Shown here: one piece after another, positions 18,601-26,922 of the stretch
Position numbering within the stretch: position 1 is the stretch's first letter
How the letters are laid out: the number at the start of each line of letters is the position of its first letter
Source: DAOUAT01 sp964551735
GTDB lineage: Bacteria; Chloroflexota; Anaerolineae; CG2-30-64-16
Length of the DNA stretch: 64,000 bases
Direction of reading: 5' to 3'
NCBI GenBank assembly: GCA_964551735.1
Contig: CAZKEF010000022.1
Coordinates: forward strand, 36,981-100,980
Notes under the pieces: model-generated
Told to the model about the DNA's origin: nothing
Seen by the model: only the letters and a program-made list of their open reading frames with translations
Database searches by the model: none
Made by a program: the position numbers and the translations under genes

Positions 18601-21600
18601 CCAGCCCGATGGCACCACGCGCGGCCAGCGCGCGCCCAGCGTCCCGCTCTACGGCGTCGCCGTCCGCTACCCGGCGGACCCCAACGCTACCGGCCGCGTC
18701 CAGTGCGGTGCGACGTGCAGCCAGCTCACGCCCACCCCCACGACCGAGCGCCGCCAGTTACCCTTCGCGGCCTGGGGCGCCGGCTTCAGCGCGGCCGCCG
18801 ATGGCATCCACCTGACCGGCATGACCGCCGGCCAGGCGTTCGGCGGCGGCGCACTCAAGCTGGCCGTGAGCGTTGACGTGCAGGCCCCGCCCTTTAACCG
18901 TCAATGGGATGTCTCGTGGCTGCTCTACCCTTCGCCCGCTACGACCGACCCGGACCCGGCGACCGCCAGCGACTTCCGCAAGTACTTCTTCAACGTTGGG
19001 TTGACGCAGGACGCGGCGCTGCCCGCCATCATGGACCTGGCCTCGGTCGAGCTGCGCTTGCTCGACGGGCCGGATGGCGCGCCGGCCGGTACAGTGAAGG
19101 ACCACCACACAACCATCCAGTCGGCCGGGCCGGTCTTCCGCGAGCTCTCTGCCCCCTACGCCAAGCTGACCCTCCCGCCGGAGCTGGGCGGCGGCCAGCC
19201 CGGCGCGACCAAGAAAGCGCAGGCGGTCATCCTCCCGCCCGGCCAGGCGCGGCGCACCCCGGCCGATGACCCGGACCCGGTCACGCGTTACTGCGGCGGC
19301 GCGGACCTCTCGTGTCTGGAGCTGCGGCGGCCGGAGTATGCCTGGAAAAACGGCAACGGCGTCGTGCTGCGCGTCGACCTGCCGGACATGTTCATCAAAG
19401 AGAAGCCCGGCACCGTAATGGTCAGTGAAGCCGGCAAGCTGACGGTCTTCAGCGCGGACCACCCCGACGCCGGGCTGCTGGCTCCGAACGCCTTCAGCCA
19501 GGAGTTTCAGTTCGAGACGTGGGGCGCCACCGTGCAGTTGAGCGAGGAGGCGTGCGAGGAGGGGTCGAGCGCCATCGTCACGGTGATCCGCGGCACTGCG
19601 GCCATCGCCCTGCCGATGCTGGGGGAGGATGGGGCGAACGGTGGGCCGGTCGCGCCGCCCTCAGTGGTGATGAACTTCCGCCTGTGCAAAACCGAGCTGC
19701 AATACGCCCGGCTCGAGCTGGACATCGCGCCCGGCTACCTGCCGGTGGGCGCCACCGGGATGGGGGTTGACTTGCTGGGCGGCGAGGTCATCATCGGCCA
19801 AAACCACACCACCATCAACCTGGATGTGGGTTTCCGGTCGGTGCCGTCGGACGCCGTGCTCTCCAACGGGTTTGGCCGGGTCACCATTGACACGCGCGGC
19901 CTGTTCCAGGTGCAGGCCCAGGCCACCATCGTCGGCGTTGTGGATGCCGATCTGAACCTGCAGGTGGCATGGAACCCGCTCGACGTGCTGTTGGAGGCAG
20001 ACGCCAGCGCCTTCGGGCTGGTGTACGGCAGCCTGAAGCTGCACGCTTGGGTGGGCCAGGGGTGGCAGAACAAGTATAGCTGGCTGCCGAACAACAACGA
20101 CTTCCACTTCACCGGCAGTATCAAAGGCTTCGTGCGCCTGGAAGAAGACCTGGTCGCGCCGTACTTGCCGCCGGACGACATCGAGATCGGCGTCAAGATC
20201 GCGTTCGGCGAGTTTTGCACCAACGCGTTCTGCACCCAATACGCCTGGGGCATGTCAGCCGCGTTCTCGGTGGCCGGCTTTGAGGTCGGCCTCTACGTGG
20301 ACGAGGACGGGCCGGAGTTGTTCCTGGGTTCCGATGACCACACGCTGATCGACGAGTTCGGCGGCGGCGCGTTGCTGGCCAGCGCGGCGACGACGGCGCC
20401 CGCGGCGCCCCCGCCATCGAACCTCCAGCAAATCCAACTGCCGGGCCAGTTCCAGCCGTGGCTGCAGCAGTCCCCCGAACCGCCCACGGCCGGGTGGCCC
20501 ACTTATGCGCCCGGCGCGAACCCGGACGGCGCCTGCGACATGGCAAGCCCGCCCAATGCGGTCACCTGCACCTTCGTCATCGCCGCCAATGCCGCCGGCC
20601 GCGCGGCCTTCTCGGCCGCCTGGCTGAACGGGGATCTTACCGCGACGGTTATCCGGCCGGACGGCACGCAGATCACGGGCGCGGAGGCAGGCGTCACCTT
20701 CACCCAGGATCCGGGCCCCACCGTGAAGCGGACCACGTTCCTGGTGAAACCGGCGTCCGGGGGCGCGCTGCCCGCCGGTGCGTGGAAGTTGCGCATTACC
20801 GGCGCCTACCTGCCCTCGGGCGGCCCCGGCGGCGAGCGCCACAACTACTCGCTGCTGTTCGCCACCGACCCGCCGCCCCCCGCGCTCACGTGGCTCACGC
20901 CCGCGACGCAGGTGGATGGCACCGGCTCGATCAACCTGAGCTGGACAGCGGACCGCGCCGCCGCGGCTGTGCCGGAGCGGCTGGAGCTGTTCTACACGCC
21001 CCTGGCCTACAAGCCGATCACCGACACCGAGGTGATCAGCGCGACTCTGATCGTCAACGGCGTGCAGGCGAGCGCGGGCAGCTACACTTGGGATACGCGG
21101 GGCCTGGCCTCGGGCGAATACGCGGTGGCCGCGCGCATTGACGACCACCTGAAGGGCAACGGCCACGTGGTGTCGTGGGCGCCCGGCTCGGTGGTGATCA
21201 ACGACACCATGGCGCCGCCCCAGCCGGAGCTCCTCGGCGCGCAATCGCTGCCCGACGCATTGACGGTGCTCTGGAAACGCGATGTGTCCACACCTGATCT
21301 GGCGGGCTACCTGGTGGAATACACCTACCCCTCATGGGACAACCAGGATCTTACGCGGCAGAAGCTAGTGCTGCCACGGGCCGGCAGCCCCTGGTGGGCC
21401 AGCCCCTTCCTGCCCGAGCAGGCGCGTTTGGGCGGCCTGCTGGAGGGGTATACCAGCGAGATCTGCGTGCGCGCCTACGATGCCTCGGGCAACGTTAGCG
21501 CCTGCACACCGATCCGCAAGCGCGTGGACAGCGAAAATGAGCGGCCGCCGGGGGCGCCGCGCTTCCCCGCGGCCGAGATGGAACGCTCACCCGTGCGTCT

Positions 21601-22762
21601 GCGGGTCACCTGGTCGGGGCCGGAGGCCGGCAGGCCTGCCGGTTATCTCCTGGCCTACGAACCGATCGGCTGCCTGTTGCCGGGCGCGAACGAGCCGGCC
21701 GCCGAGGGCCCGTCGCCCATTGACGTGGGCAATACGTTCACCTACTCCCTGAGCGGCCTGGCGCAAGGGCAGCGTTACCGGCTGAGCATCTCCGGCTACG
21801 ATGCGCTCGGGGTCATCGGGCCGGCGGTCAGCACGATGGCCATGTTCCTCGACCCGGCCGACCTGGACGGCGACGGCCTGCCGGACGCCTGGGCCAACGT
21901 GTTCGGCGTGAGCGGCAGCACCGCCGATGCAGACATGGATGGCCTGATCAACGCCGAAGAGCTGAACCGGGGCACCTACCCCACCAAGGCGGACAGCGAT
22001 CGCGACGGCTTCGACGACGGGGCTGAAATCACGGCAGGCAGCGATCCATGCGGTCCCGGCCGGCCGCTCGGCCCGTCCGAGGCCAAGATGCGCCTCACCG
22101 GCCCGGCGACCGCGCGCTTCGCCACGCCGGCCAATCTGACAAATGTGACGCCAAAGCGCTACTGGGTGCTGAATACCGGTGCGGGGACGCTCCGTTGGCA
22201 GGCGGCCGCGGCCGAGCCGTGGATCACCCTGGCGATCAGCGGGACCACCACCTCGGCCCTGACCAACGTCACAGGCGCGCTGACGATCAGCGGAGACGAG
22301 GAAGCGCCCCTGGAGGTCGGCGTTAACGTCTGCGGCCTGGAGCCGGGGCTGCATCGCGGCACGGTCACACTCACCAACCTTTCGACCTCGCCGGATGCGC
22401 CGGTGGAGACGGCGACCATCGCGGTAGAGGTTCAGGTGTTGGGCAACAAGATCCTTACCCCCGTGGCCCTGGACATTAACCGCGACGGCGACACCGTGAC
22501 CCTGACGTGGCCGGCTGTGGGGGCAGACGCCTACCAGGTGTGGCAAAATAGCTCGGACCCGTACTTCGGCCCCGGCCGCGCCTGTGTGGCGCCGGGGTGC
22601 ATCACAGTCGAAACGCCGGGCTACTCGGAGAGCCTGCCGGCCGGGGATGCGGTGACACGCTATTACTTCGTGCGCAGCGCCAGCCTGTGCGGGCCGACCT
22701 CCGATCCCTCCAACCGCGTCGGCGCCTTCGGTTTCAACCTGGCCCCCGGCACGCTGCCGTAG
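15644..22762 (+). CDS. Giant secreted multidomain protein (DNRLRE-like, FN3, TSP3 and BACON-like domains)
   Basis: A 2372-residue exported protein. A signal peptide occupies about residues 20-45 (AAVLLLLIGLLPLPAAQPA). A DNRLRE-like region around 350-590 contains the typical PYQWDVTAAVQAWYD. The middle is beta-rich with a filament-like segment. Toward the C-terminus come FN3-like modules (LTVLWKRDVSTPDLAGYLVEY), a thrombospondin-type-3 calcium block (DLDGDGLPDAW; DSDRDGFDDGAEI), a BACON-like domain (GTLRWQAAAAEPWITL) and a last FN3. GGAG precedes the ATG at 15644; the frame is open from 15470. No sortase, dockerin or membrane anchor is seen at the C-terminus. It is probably a cell-surface or matrix protein. 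A short dispersed repeat is inserted in frame at 16362-16381. Confidence 0.85.
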   Translation: MAHTADIFRPFHHHTLQPYWRIAAVLLLLIGLLPLPAAQPATFFPPLPAPALEQPHIASSAAAQQLGSTAGLIASAADLRQLPAAVLGLPELLAQRTTHSATFQRPDGSYVSVVSAEPLHYRDARGQWQVAEPAFQATANGYEVRRNAVRSRAGLTTATLEVAAGNAGLTWRATELGVSAGGQFASLAAALERTTEAVERSADGLLLCYPGGWSDPSLTEVIASATTYVEHSLVLAAAPALSEAEGPAGPPQAEALELRASLTLQPGATLWADGVQQTGPFQTGGALSIHDRAGAETLRLEPVLAYEQAAAEVAVAGEYLLQPGDAPGTWHVAVRTPWDWWAAPERRYPAVIDPQMRVLTSTGYSTGLAWVNDFTPAGFNFNPTPGYYRFSNRMILGSSGSAAQSNGYVQFNAMPFMPTNNPVQVSAAQLEIVPSYQHTPYYELDDGPDYEQLKLQFNTAMWPVQTCLDPTTDPNCFSLSDNRLTDPAFNWNNRPAAPANLDIGVLSLESAISGGKGLPYQWDVTAAVQAWYDTAHPRPAHGPVFGLARTDPACTVWHSQMEAGAAIIVPYQVPRCTRIQVAAGNARLIIAYNAIVLPDQGTNLLNRPGVPSYAEDAAGKEIFADTNHQYQVKTGSGQWVGAAARGDHAVGAPAGVPVQAALKLVDPNGGTLGDGDEGLGVTSWVTVDGRNPNAQNKTLAATVIRDERNNFDQDAARNYRIQHATGFPWNPNDGQPNPPPPGVPDGRWRTMTLNFSSDELIRLVEFDLGPKYSGGIVITPTRLLQSVPSGPALDAVKAALLEPTAGALSNAVRTPTFQGSDGALTNWYSDATSLALEFGGQNASGRYAVALVNNAAPFLDLTRAGIYQVEVAILACPDGTIPTRRLGCQPIVIPHSPLAAPYNFTTPHRTVNGVRVNSEGGFVNNGASWCTTNEQLGTPLIGPLGTTGSQRYVYAAQGSVCYDAGTSTLYTTDDSAVGLAYAQSYTQPDGTTRGQRAPSVPLYGVAVRYPADPNATGRVQCGATCSQLTPTPTTERRQLPFAAWGAGFSAAADGIHLTGMTAGQAFGGGALKLAVSVDVQAPPFNRQWDVSWLLYPSPATTDPDPATASDFRKYFFNVGLTQDAALPAIMDLASVELRLLDGPDGAPAGTVKDHHTTIQSAGPVFRELSAPYAKLTLPPELGGGQPGATKKAQAVILPPGQARRTPADDPDPVTRYCGGADLSCLELRRPEYAWKNGNGVVLRVDLPDMFIKEKPGTVMVSEAGKLTVFSADHPDAGLLAPNAFSQEFQFETWGATVQLSEEACEEGSSAIVTVIRGTAAIALPMLGEDGANGGPVAPPSVVMNFRLCKTELQYARLELDIAPGYLPVGATGMGVDLLGGEVIIGQNHTTINLDVGFRSVPSDAVLSNGFGRVTIDTRGLFQVQAQATIVGVVDADLNLQVAWNPLDVLLEADASAFGLVYGSLKLHAWVGQGWQNKYSWLPNNNDFHFTGSIKGFVRLEEDLVAPYLPPDDIEIGVKIAFGEFCTNAFCTQYAWGMSAAFSVAGFEVGLYVDEDGPELFLGSDDHTLIDEFGGGALLASAATTAPAAPPPSNLQQIQLPGQFQPWLQQSPEPPTAGWPTYAPGANPDGACDMASPPNAVTCTFVIAANAAGRAAFSAAWLNGDLTATVIRPDGTQITGAEAGVTFTQDPGPTVKRTTFLVKPASGGALPAGAWKLRITGAYLPSGGPGGERHNYSLLFATDPPPPALTWLTPATQVDGTGSINLSWTADRAAAAVPERLELFYTPLAYKPITDTEVISATLIVNGVQASAGSYTWDTRGLASGEYAVAARIDDHLKGNGHVVSWAPGSVVINDTMAPPQPELLGAQSLPDALTVLWKRDVSTPDLAGYLVEYTYPSWDNQDLTRQKLVLPRAGSPWWASPFLPEQARLGGLLEGYTSEICVRAYDASGNVSACTPIRKRVDSENERPPGAPRFPAAEMERSPVRLRVTWSGPEAGRPAGYLLAYEPIGCLLPGANEPAAEGPSPIDVGNTFTYSLSGLAQGQRYRLSISGYDALGVIGPAVSTMAMFLDPADLDGDGLPDAWANVFGVSGSTADADMDGLINAEELNRGTYPTKADSDRDGFDDGAEITAGSDPCGPGRPLGPSEAKMRLTGPATARFATPANLTNVTPKRYWVLNTGAGTLRWQAAAAEPWITLAISGTTTSALTNVTGALTISGDEEAPLEVGVNVCGLEPGLHRGTVTLTNLSTSPDAPVETATIAVEVQVLGNKILTPVALDINRDGDTVTLTWPAVGADAYQVWQNSSDPYFGPGRACVAPGCITVETPGYSESLPAGDAVTRYYFVRSASLCGPTSDPSNRVGAFGFNLAPGTLP
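16362..16381. repeat. In-frame copy of a TTCGxxxxxGCTCAGG-type repeat
   Basis: A 20-bp palindrome-like unit that reads CCCTTCGG then CTTCGCTCAGGG on the minus strand. In the giant protein it encodes LSEAEG between normal residues, so it looks like an insertion tolerated by reading through. Confidence 0.55.
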
Positions 22763-22857
22763 GGACAGTGGCCGCCAAGTTGACCGTTTGATCTGACATG
22801 ACCTTTTCATGCAGGGCCATGACGAGCCTGGCAAGAAGAGCGACCATGCGCTGCGCT

Positions 22858-22892
22858 GCCAGGCCAGGATTGCGCAACCATCCTGGCCTGGC
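22858..22892. terminator. Hairpin between convergent genes
   Basis: A perfect 13-bp stem (GCCAGGCCAGGAT with its complement) around a 9-base loop, between the stops of the giant protein gene and the histidine kinase gene. There is no T run on either side, so it may act with Rho or protect 3' ends. Confidence 0.45.
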
Positions 22893-22947
22893 GCAAGGAG
22901 GCGGCCTGTAGATACGCGGGGAATCATGGTGAACGCGGTGACGCGGG

Positions 22948-24522
22948 TCACCTATCGGCTGGCGCAACCGGAACCGTGGCGATGATGCGCGTTCCCCGTC
23001 CCAGCTCGGACTGAACCTTTAGCGTACCGCCCAATAACCGCGTGCGTTCACGCATGCCGATCAGCCCCAAGTGACCGGCCACGGCCAGCTCCTCGACCGG
23101 GGCAGCCAGGGTAAACCCCTTGCCGTTGTCTTGCACGACCATCTCCACAGTGCCATCGTTGAACGTGAGGTTGATGGTGGACCGAGTGGCCCCGGCGTGC
23201 TTCTTGACATTGGTCAGCGCCTCCTGGGCGATGCGGAACAACACCAACTCCAGCCCTGGCAGCAGGCGACGATGCTCACCCGAGACCCAAAGTTTCGTGG
23301 GTATGCCGTCCTGCTCTGTCATACTGACCGCCAGTCCCTCCAGAGTAGGTATGAGGCCGAGATCATCCAGCGTTGAGGGCCGAAGGGCGCGGCTGAAACG
23401 CCGGATCCCTCCGATGATATCATCGGTGGCCTTCCGAAGCTCGTGCAGGCGCTGCACCGTGTTCGGCGCAGCGTTCTCGCTCGCTTGCGCCAACGCTTCG
23501 ATCTGTCGCGAGAGCACCACCAAGGATTGGATCGTCTCATCATGGAGATCGCGCGCGATGCGCGCCCGTTCTGCTTCTTGGGCCTGGGTGATCTCTCGGG
23601 CATAGTAACGGCTGCTGCGACACAAGTATGCGTTTTCTACCGCGGCGCCGACGGCATTCCCCACCGAGGTCAGCAGTTCCATGTCCTCAGAGGTAAAACG
23701 CCCCGATCTGGAATCGGCCAATTCCATGATGCCCATGACCCGATTGCGAGATAACAGAGGCATCACGACGAGAGAGCGCATCCCCGTTTCGCCGGCCAGG
23801 CTGGTCAACAATTCAGACTCTTGCAGTAGATCATTTACAACCCGCGTCTTACCGGTCTGTACTGCGCGGGCCGAAAGGCCGCTGCTCAGCGTCGTTCGAT
23901 TGTCTTGGTCGGTTAACGCAGCCGGAGCGCCCTTTCGCGCCATCAACACCAAGTCCTGGCTCACCCCCTGCACCAGGAAGATATCACCCATGTTCACCTG
24001 GGTGACCTCCATCACCTTGTCGAGGGCGCCGTTCAAGATGTCTTCCAGCTCCCAAGACCTGTTTACATGTGAGCTGATGGCGTTAATCATTCTCAGACGC
24101 GAAACGGCTTCCTGGCGCAGATGCTTCTCACGCTCCTGAGTGGCAATCATCCAGACGACGAGATAACCCACCACAAGGACGGCCAGGATCTCCAGCAACG
24201 TGTCCCCTGGGTAGTGAGAGATCAGGAACACGCGTGGCAGCATGATGAGTATGGAGATGCCCAGGGTCACAGCCCCGCCCCGCTGTCCGAAGGCAAAGGT
24301 CGCGGCGGCCACAGGTAAGAGGAAGACAATGCGCTCAATCGCATGCCGATCCACGAAACCCACAGAGGCAAGGGTAATCTGCGGCCGGAGGTAGTGCAGC
24401 AACGTAAGAATGCCGAGAATCACCACGATGATCCAGAAGCTCCGTTCGCCTGCCAGTTGCCTTAAGCTGCGCGTCCAAGAGCCAGAGCGTGAATTTGATA
24501 TTTTGTGTTGGCGAGTGGGCAT
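22948..24522 (-). CDS. Membrane histidine kinase with GAF domain (NarL-type partner)
   Basis: A 524-residue sensor. Three or four membrane helices lie within residues 28-125, a GAF domain spans about 145-305 (IFLVQGVSQDLVLMARKGAP; GIMELADSRSGRFTSEDMELL), a HisKA_3 dimerisation domain carries the phosphate-accepting His in RIARDLHDETIQSLV, and the HATPase_c domain has QEALTNVKKHAGATR, VQDNGKGF and LGLIGMRERTRLLGG. All kinase motifs are present. It follows the response-regulator gene by 43 bp on the same strand, so the two form an operon. The ligand is unknown. Since the sensor part is membrane-embedded with almost no external loop, it may sense membrane state or a small hydrophobic signal. Confidence 0.9.
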   Translation of the reverse strand: MPTRQHKISNSRSGSWTRSLRQLAGERSFWIIVVILGILTLLHYLRPQITLASVGFVDRHAIERIVFLLPVAAATFAFGQRGGAVTLGISILIMLPRVFLISHYPGDTLLEILAVLVVGYLVVWMIATQEREKHLRQEAVSRLRMINAISSHVNRSWELEDILNGALDKVMEVTQVNMGDIFLVQGVSQDLVLMARKGAPAALTDQDNRTTLSSGLSARAVQTGKTRVVNDLLQESELLTSLAGETGMRSLVVMPLLSRNRVMGIMELADSRSGRFTSEDMELLTSVGNAVGAAVENAYLCRSSRYYAREITQAQEAERARIARDLHDETIQSLVVLSRQIEALAQASENAAPNTVQRLHELRKATDDIIGGIRRFSRALRPSTLDDLGLIPTLEGLAVSMTEQDGIPTKLWVSGEHRRLLPGLELVLFRIAQEALTNVKKHAGATRSTINLTFNDGTVEMVVQDNGKGFTLAAPVEELAVAGHLGLIGMRERTRLLGGTLKVQSELGRGTRIIATVPVAPADR

Positions 24523-24565
24523 GTTGGTGAACTCCTACAGACACCGTGCAACGGCCTGCCGAGCC

Positions 24566-25231
24566 CTAAAACGTATCCTCGAGGGTAAGCCAACCCTTCC
24601 TGAGCGCCTCAAGCACAGCCTCCGTGCGCGAACCGACGGCCATCTTGCTGAAGATGTTGCTCAGGTGGGTCTGCACCGTGCGAATGCTGAGCGACAACTT
24701 GTGGGCGATCTCTTGGTTCTTCAGCCCCCTTGCAGCCAGCCTGAGGACTTCGATCTCTCGCTCGCTAAGCTGTTCGGGGACGCTCGGTTTGCTGTGCGCG
24801 CCCTCGGGCGGCCCAAAGCGGCCGACGACCTTGCGCGCGATGGCAGGATGGAGCACGGCGTCACCCGCCACCACCGCCCGAATAGCCTTGACCAACTCAT
24901 CGGCCCCCACGTTCTTAAGCAGATACCCGGCCGCGCCGGCTTCCAGCAGGGCGAAGACATATTGGTCATCATCGTAGGCGCTGAGCACCAGGACACTGAC
25001 CCGGGGGACAATCGCTTTGATCTGACGGGTGGCCTCGATACCATTGAGCTTGGGCATCGCGATATCCATGATCACGATGTCGGGCGCGTATTGGCACGCC
25101 AGGCTCACGGCTTCCTCGCCGTCGCCCGCCTCCGCCACCACCTCCAGGTCCTGCTCCCGTGCCAGCAGTTCATGGGTGCCCTGTCGCACGACCGCGTGGT
25201 CATCAGCCAACAGGATCCTGATCTTGCCCAT
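24566..25231 (-). CDS. NarL/FixJ-family response regulator
   Basis: A 221-residue regulator with an N-terminal receiver domain (acidic pocket ADDH, phosphorylatable Asp in DIVIMDIAMPK, conserved Thr/Ser and Lys positions in VLVLSAYDDD and GYLLKNVG) and a C-terminal LuxR helix-turn-helix (LSEREIEVLRLAARGLKNQE, then LSLSIRTVQTHLSNIFSKM). The ATG at 25231 is chosen over one at 25261 because GGAGGTGACC stands directly before it. It is first in the operon with the histidine kinase. A promoter lies at 25267-25296, and a cluster of TACGTA sites just beyond it is a candidate for its own binding region. Confidence 0.92.
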   Translation of the reverse strand: MGKIRILLADDHAVVRQGTHELLAREQDLEVVAEAGDGEEAVSLACQYAPDIVIMDIAMPKLNGIEATRQIKAIVPRVSVLVLSAYDDDQYVFALLEAGAAGYLLKNVGADELVKAIRAVVAGDAVLHPAIARKVVGRFGPPEGAHSKPSVPEQLSEREIEVLRLAARGLKNQEIAHKLSLSIRTVQTHLSNIFSKMAVGSRTEAVLEALRKGWLTLEDTF

Positions 25232-25266
25232 GGTCACCTCCAGTTGCACTTTCACAACCAAGTCAG

Positions 25267-25296
25267 ATTATATACCCCATCGCAACTACAAGGCAA
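25267..25296 (-). promoter_or_regulatory. Promoter of the response regulator/kinase operon
   Basis: Minus strand: TTGCCT, 18 bp, TATAAT. It lies about 30 bases upstream of the ribosome-binding site of the response regulator. Confidence 0.6.
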
Positions 25297-25312
25297 GTGA
25301 TATGCGACACAA

Positions 25313-25388
25313 CCACTACGCATTTCTACGTAGTGGCTCCGTCCCCCGATACGTACAAAACTCGAGGCTCACGCTTCCGGGATACGTA
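25313..25388. promoter_or_regulatory. TACGTA cluster and small inverted repeat
   Basis: Three TACGTA palindromes at 25327-25332, 25350-25355 and 25383-25388, plus an 8-bp inverted repeat (CCACTACG / CGTAGTGG, 25313-25336) that includes the first one. The cluster lies between the divergent response-regulator gene and the small membrane protein gene, about 20-120 bases upstream of the former's promoter. It is probably an operator; the bound protein is not known. Confidence 0.4.
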
Positions 25389-25504
25389 TTTCGTCTGGGT
25401 GCGAGATCAATGGTTCCCCCGATGACAAGCACACTGTCGCATGGTAAGGTTGGGTTGCAGAATCACTGGAGGCAAGCCGTTCGCACCGATGAGGAGGTGT
25501 CATC

Positions 25505-25741
25505 ATGGCAGAGTGGCCGCTGATCATCAAATTTGCCGAAGTCGTCATCATGGAAGTTCTGGTGGCGGTGGCCGTCGTGGCGCTCTTGATCGCCGCCGTG
25601 CGCGATATCGTAGAAGCGAAAGTGCTGGCATCGCGCCGCAGAGATCAAATCGCCCTGGATGTCGAGACACAAGCGTCAGTGACGCCGGCAGCCGAAGCCC
25701 AGAAACCCGTCGCACCCCAGCCTGCCAACCTGACGCTGTAA
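25505..25741 (+). CDS. Small single-pass membrane protein
   Basis: A 78-residue protein with one strongly hydrophobic helix at about residues 15-32 (VLVAVAVVALLIAAV), then a charged stretch (RDIVEAKVLASRRRDQ) and a flexible Pro/Ala tail. GGAGGTG stands before the ATG, and a good intrinsic terminator follows at 25815, so it is a free-standing gene. It is transcribed away from the response-regulator gene across the TACGTA cluster, which suggests it could be a target of that system. No family was recognised. Confidence 0.62.
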   Translation: MAEWPLIIKFAEVVIMEVLVAVAVVALLIAAVRDIVEAKVLASRRRDQIALDVETQASVTPAAEAQKPVAPQPANLTL

Positions 25742-25752
25742 GCCTCACCGCT

Positions 25753-25775
25753 GCGGCACGCGCCGGGCGTGCCGC
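25753..25775. terminator. GC-rich hairpin after the small membrane protein
   Basis: A 9-bp perfect stem (GCGGCACGC / GCGTGCCGC) with a 5-base loop, starting 12 bases after the stop. It precedes the stronger terminator at 25815. Confidence 0.4.
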
Positions 25776-25814
25776 GCCCGAGCGCCTGAGCGCGGCGCCC
25801 GTTTGCTCCCCCTG

Positions 25815-25849
25815 ACCGAGGAGCGGTTCAACCGCTCCTCGGTTTCATT
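25815..25849 (+). terminator. Rho-independent terminator
   Basis: ACCGAGGAGCGGTT and its complement almost abut, giving an effective 11-12 bp GC-rich stem with a short loop, followed by TTTCATT. This is the best intrinsic terminator in the window. Confidence 0.75.
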
Positions 25850-25928
25850 GTCCGACCCTCTTCGGTGGCGCCACCTCTCGTCGGCACGGTGTCCCCAGCA
25901 ATCATCTCGGCCGCGCAGCCAAGTCCAT

Positions 25929-25958
25929 TTGTGCGATTCTCGCGCTATCTGGTATGAT
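25929..25958 (+). promoter_or_regulatory. Possible promoter of the ADP-ribosylglycohydrolase chimera
   Basis: TTGTGC, 18 bp, TATGAT. It lies about 70 bases upstream of the ATG at 26027 in a locally AT-richer patch. Confidence 0.4.
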
Positions 25959-26026
25959 TGGCGCCAGCAACAACGCGGCGGCCCGCCATTCAAGCCTATA
26001 CCAGCTTCATGACAACGGAGTCGTCC

Positions 26027-26807
26027 ATGCAGATCAATGCAATCTTAAGTGACCGCCTCCGCGGCGTCGCAGTCGGTGCGGCGGTCGGCGACGCGTTCGG
26101 CATGTCCCTGGAGTTTGGCCCGGCCGTTCCCGTGGATCGGCTGGTGCGCACTATGCAGGCAGGGCGCCTGCCTGCGGGCGCATTCACTGACGACACTGAG
26201 ATGGCGCTGGCGCTTGCCGAAAGCCTCCTGGCCCACGATCCACTGGACCCGGCCGACCTTGCCCAGCGCTTTGTCGCCTGCTATCGCGCCGGCCCGGCGG
26301 ATATCGGCCAGCAAACCCAATTAGCGCTCAGGTGCATCGCCCAGGGCGAACCCTGGGCCGCGGCCGTGGCTGCGGTGCAGGCCGAGGATCCCTGGTCGGC
26401 CGGCAACGGCTCGGCCATGCGGTGCTGGCCTGTCGCACTGGCCCGCTGGGATGACCCAGATCGCCTGCTGGCTGAGCGCTACCAGGGCGCAAATCTGACC
26501 ATCGCCTGCGACCTGCCGGAGCGCCTGCCCGCGCTGCCCGCGGCCGTGGAAGTCGCCGCCTACCGCATCACCGCCGAGGCGCTGACCAACGTCGTCCGCC
26601 ACGCGCGCGTCCCGGGTCCAACTGGCGGTGACTGATAGGGTTGACTTAGCGATCAGCGACGACGGCCGCGGGCTGCCCCCCGACGCCGCCGCGGGCGTGG
26701 GCCTGGTCTCCATGCGCGAGCGTGCCGCGGAGCTGGGCGGTGAGTGTGCGGTCACGTCGGGTGCGGGAGCAGGAACGACGGTGCGGGTGCGGCTGCCGTT
26801 GCCGTGA
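26027..26807 (+). pseudogene. ADP-ribosylglycohydrolase 5' part joined in frame to histidine kinase 3' part, then frameshifted
   Basis: The first about 150 codons encode the N-terminal part of a DraG-type ADP-ribosylglycohydrolase (RLRGVAVGAAVGDAFGMSLE; metal-binding FTDDTEMALALAESLL). At about 26485, right after DRLLAER, the frame continues without a break into a histidine kinase HATPase region (LTIACDLPERLPALPAAVE; ITAEALTNVVRHAR). A stop occurs at 26633, but the +1 frame carries on with LAISDDGRGL and GVGLVSMRERAAELGG to 26807. The glycohydrolase lacks its C-terminal metal-binding half and the kinase lacks its His box, so neither can work alone. GGAG precedes the ATG at 26027. The response-regulator gene downstream probably lost its kinase this way. 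Confidence 0.75.
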
Positions 26808-26827
26808 AGACGATAGGGCCAGGTCCC

Positions 26828-26888
26828 GGAATCGAGGCTTCAGCCGGTCTCTCGCGTCGCGCACCAAACCGGCTAAAGCCTCGAGTCC
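26828..26888. repeat. Palindromic dispersed repeat, copy 1 (GAATCGAGGCT type)
   Basis: Two 21-base arms (26828-26848 and 26868-26888) that pair with two mismatches around a 19-base spacer. The outer arm begins GGAATCGAGGCT, the same as the arms of the repeat at 35164-35274. Confidence 0.65.
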
Positions 26889-26922
26889 AGCTTCTATGTT
26901 AAGCAAGAGAATGTCGAGTCAT

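Noticed and set aside
21587..22951. Minus-strand open frame of 454 codons
   Set aside because: It overlaps FN3, TSP3 and BACON-like coding sequence on the other strand and has no features of its own.
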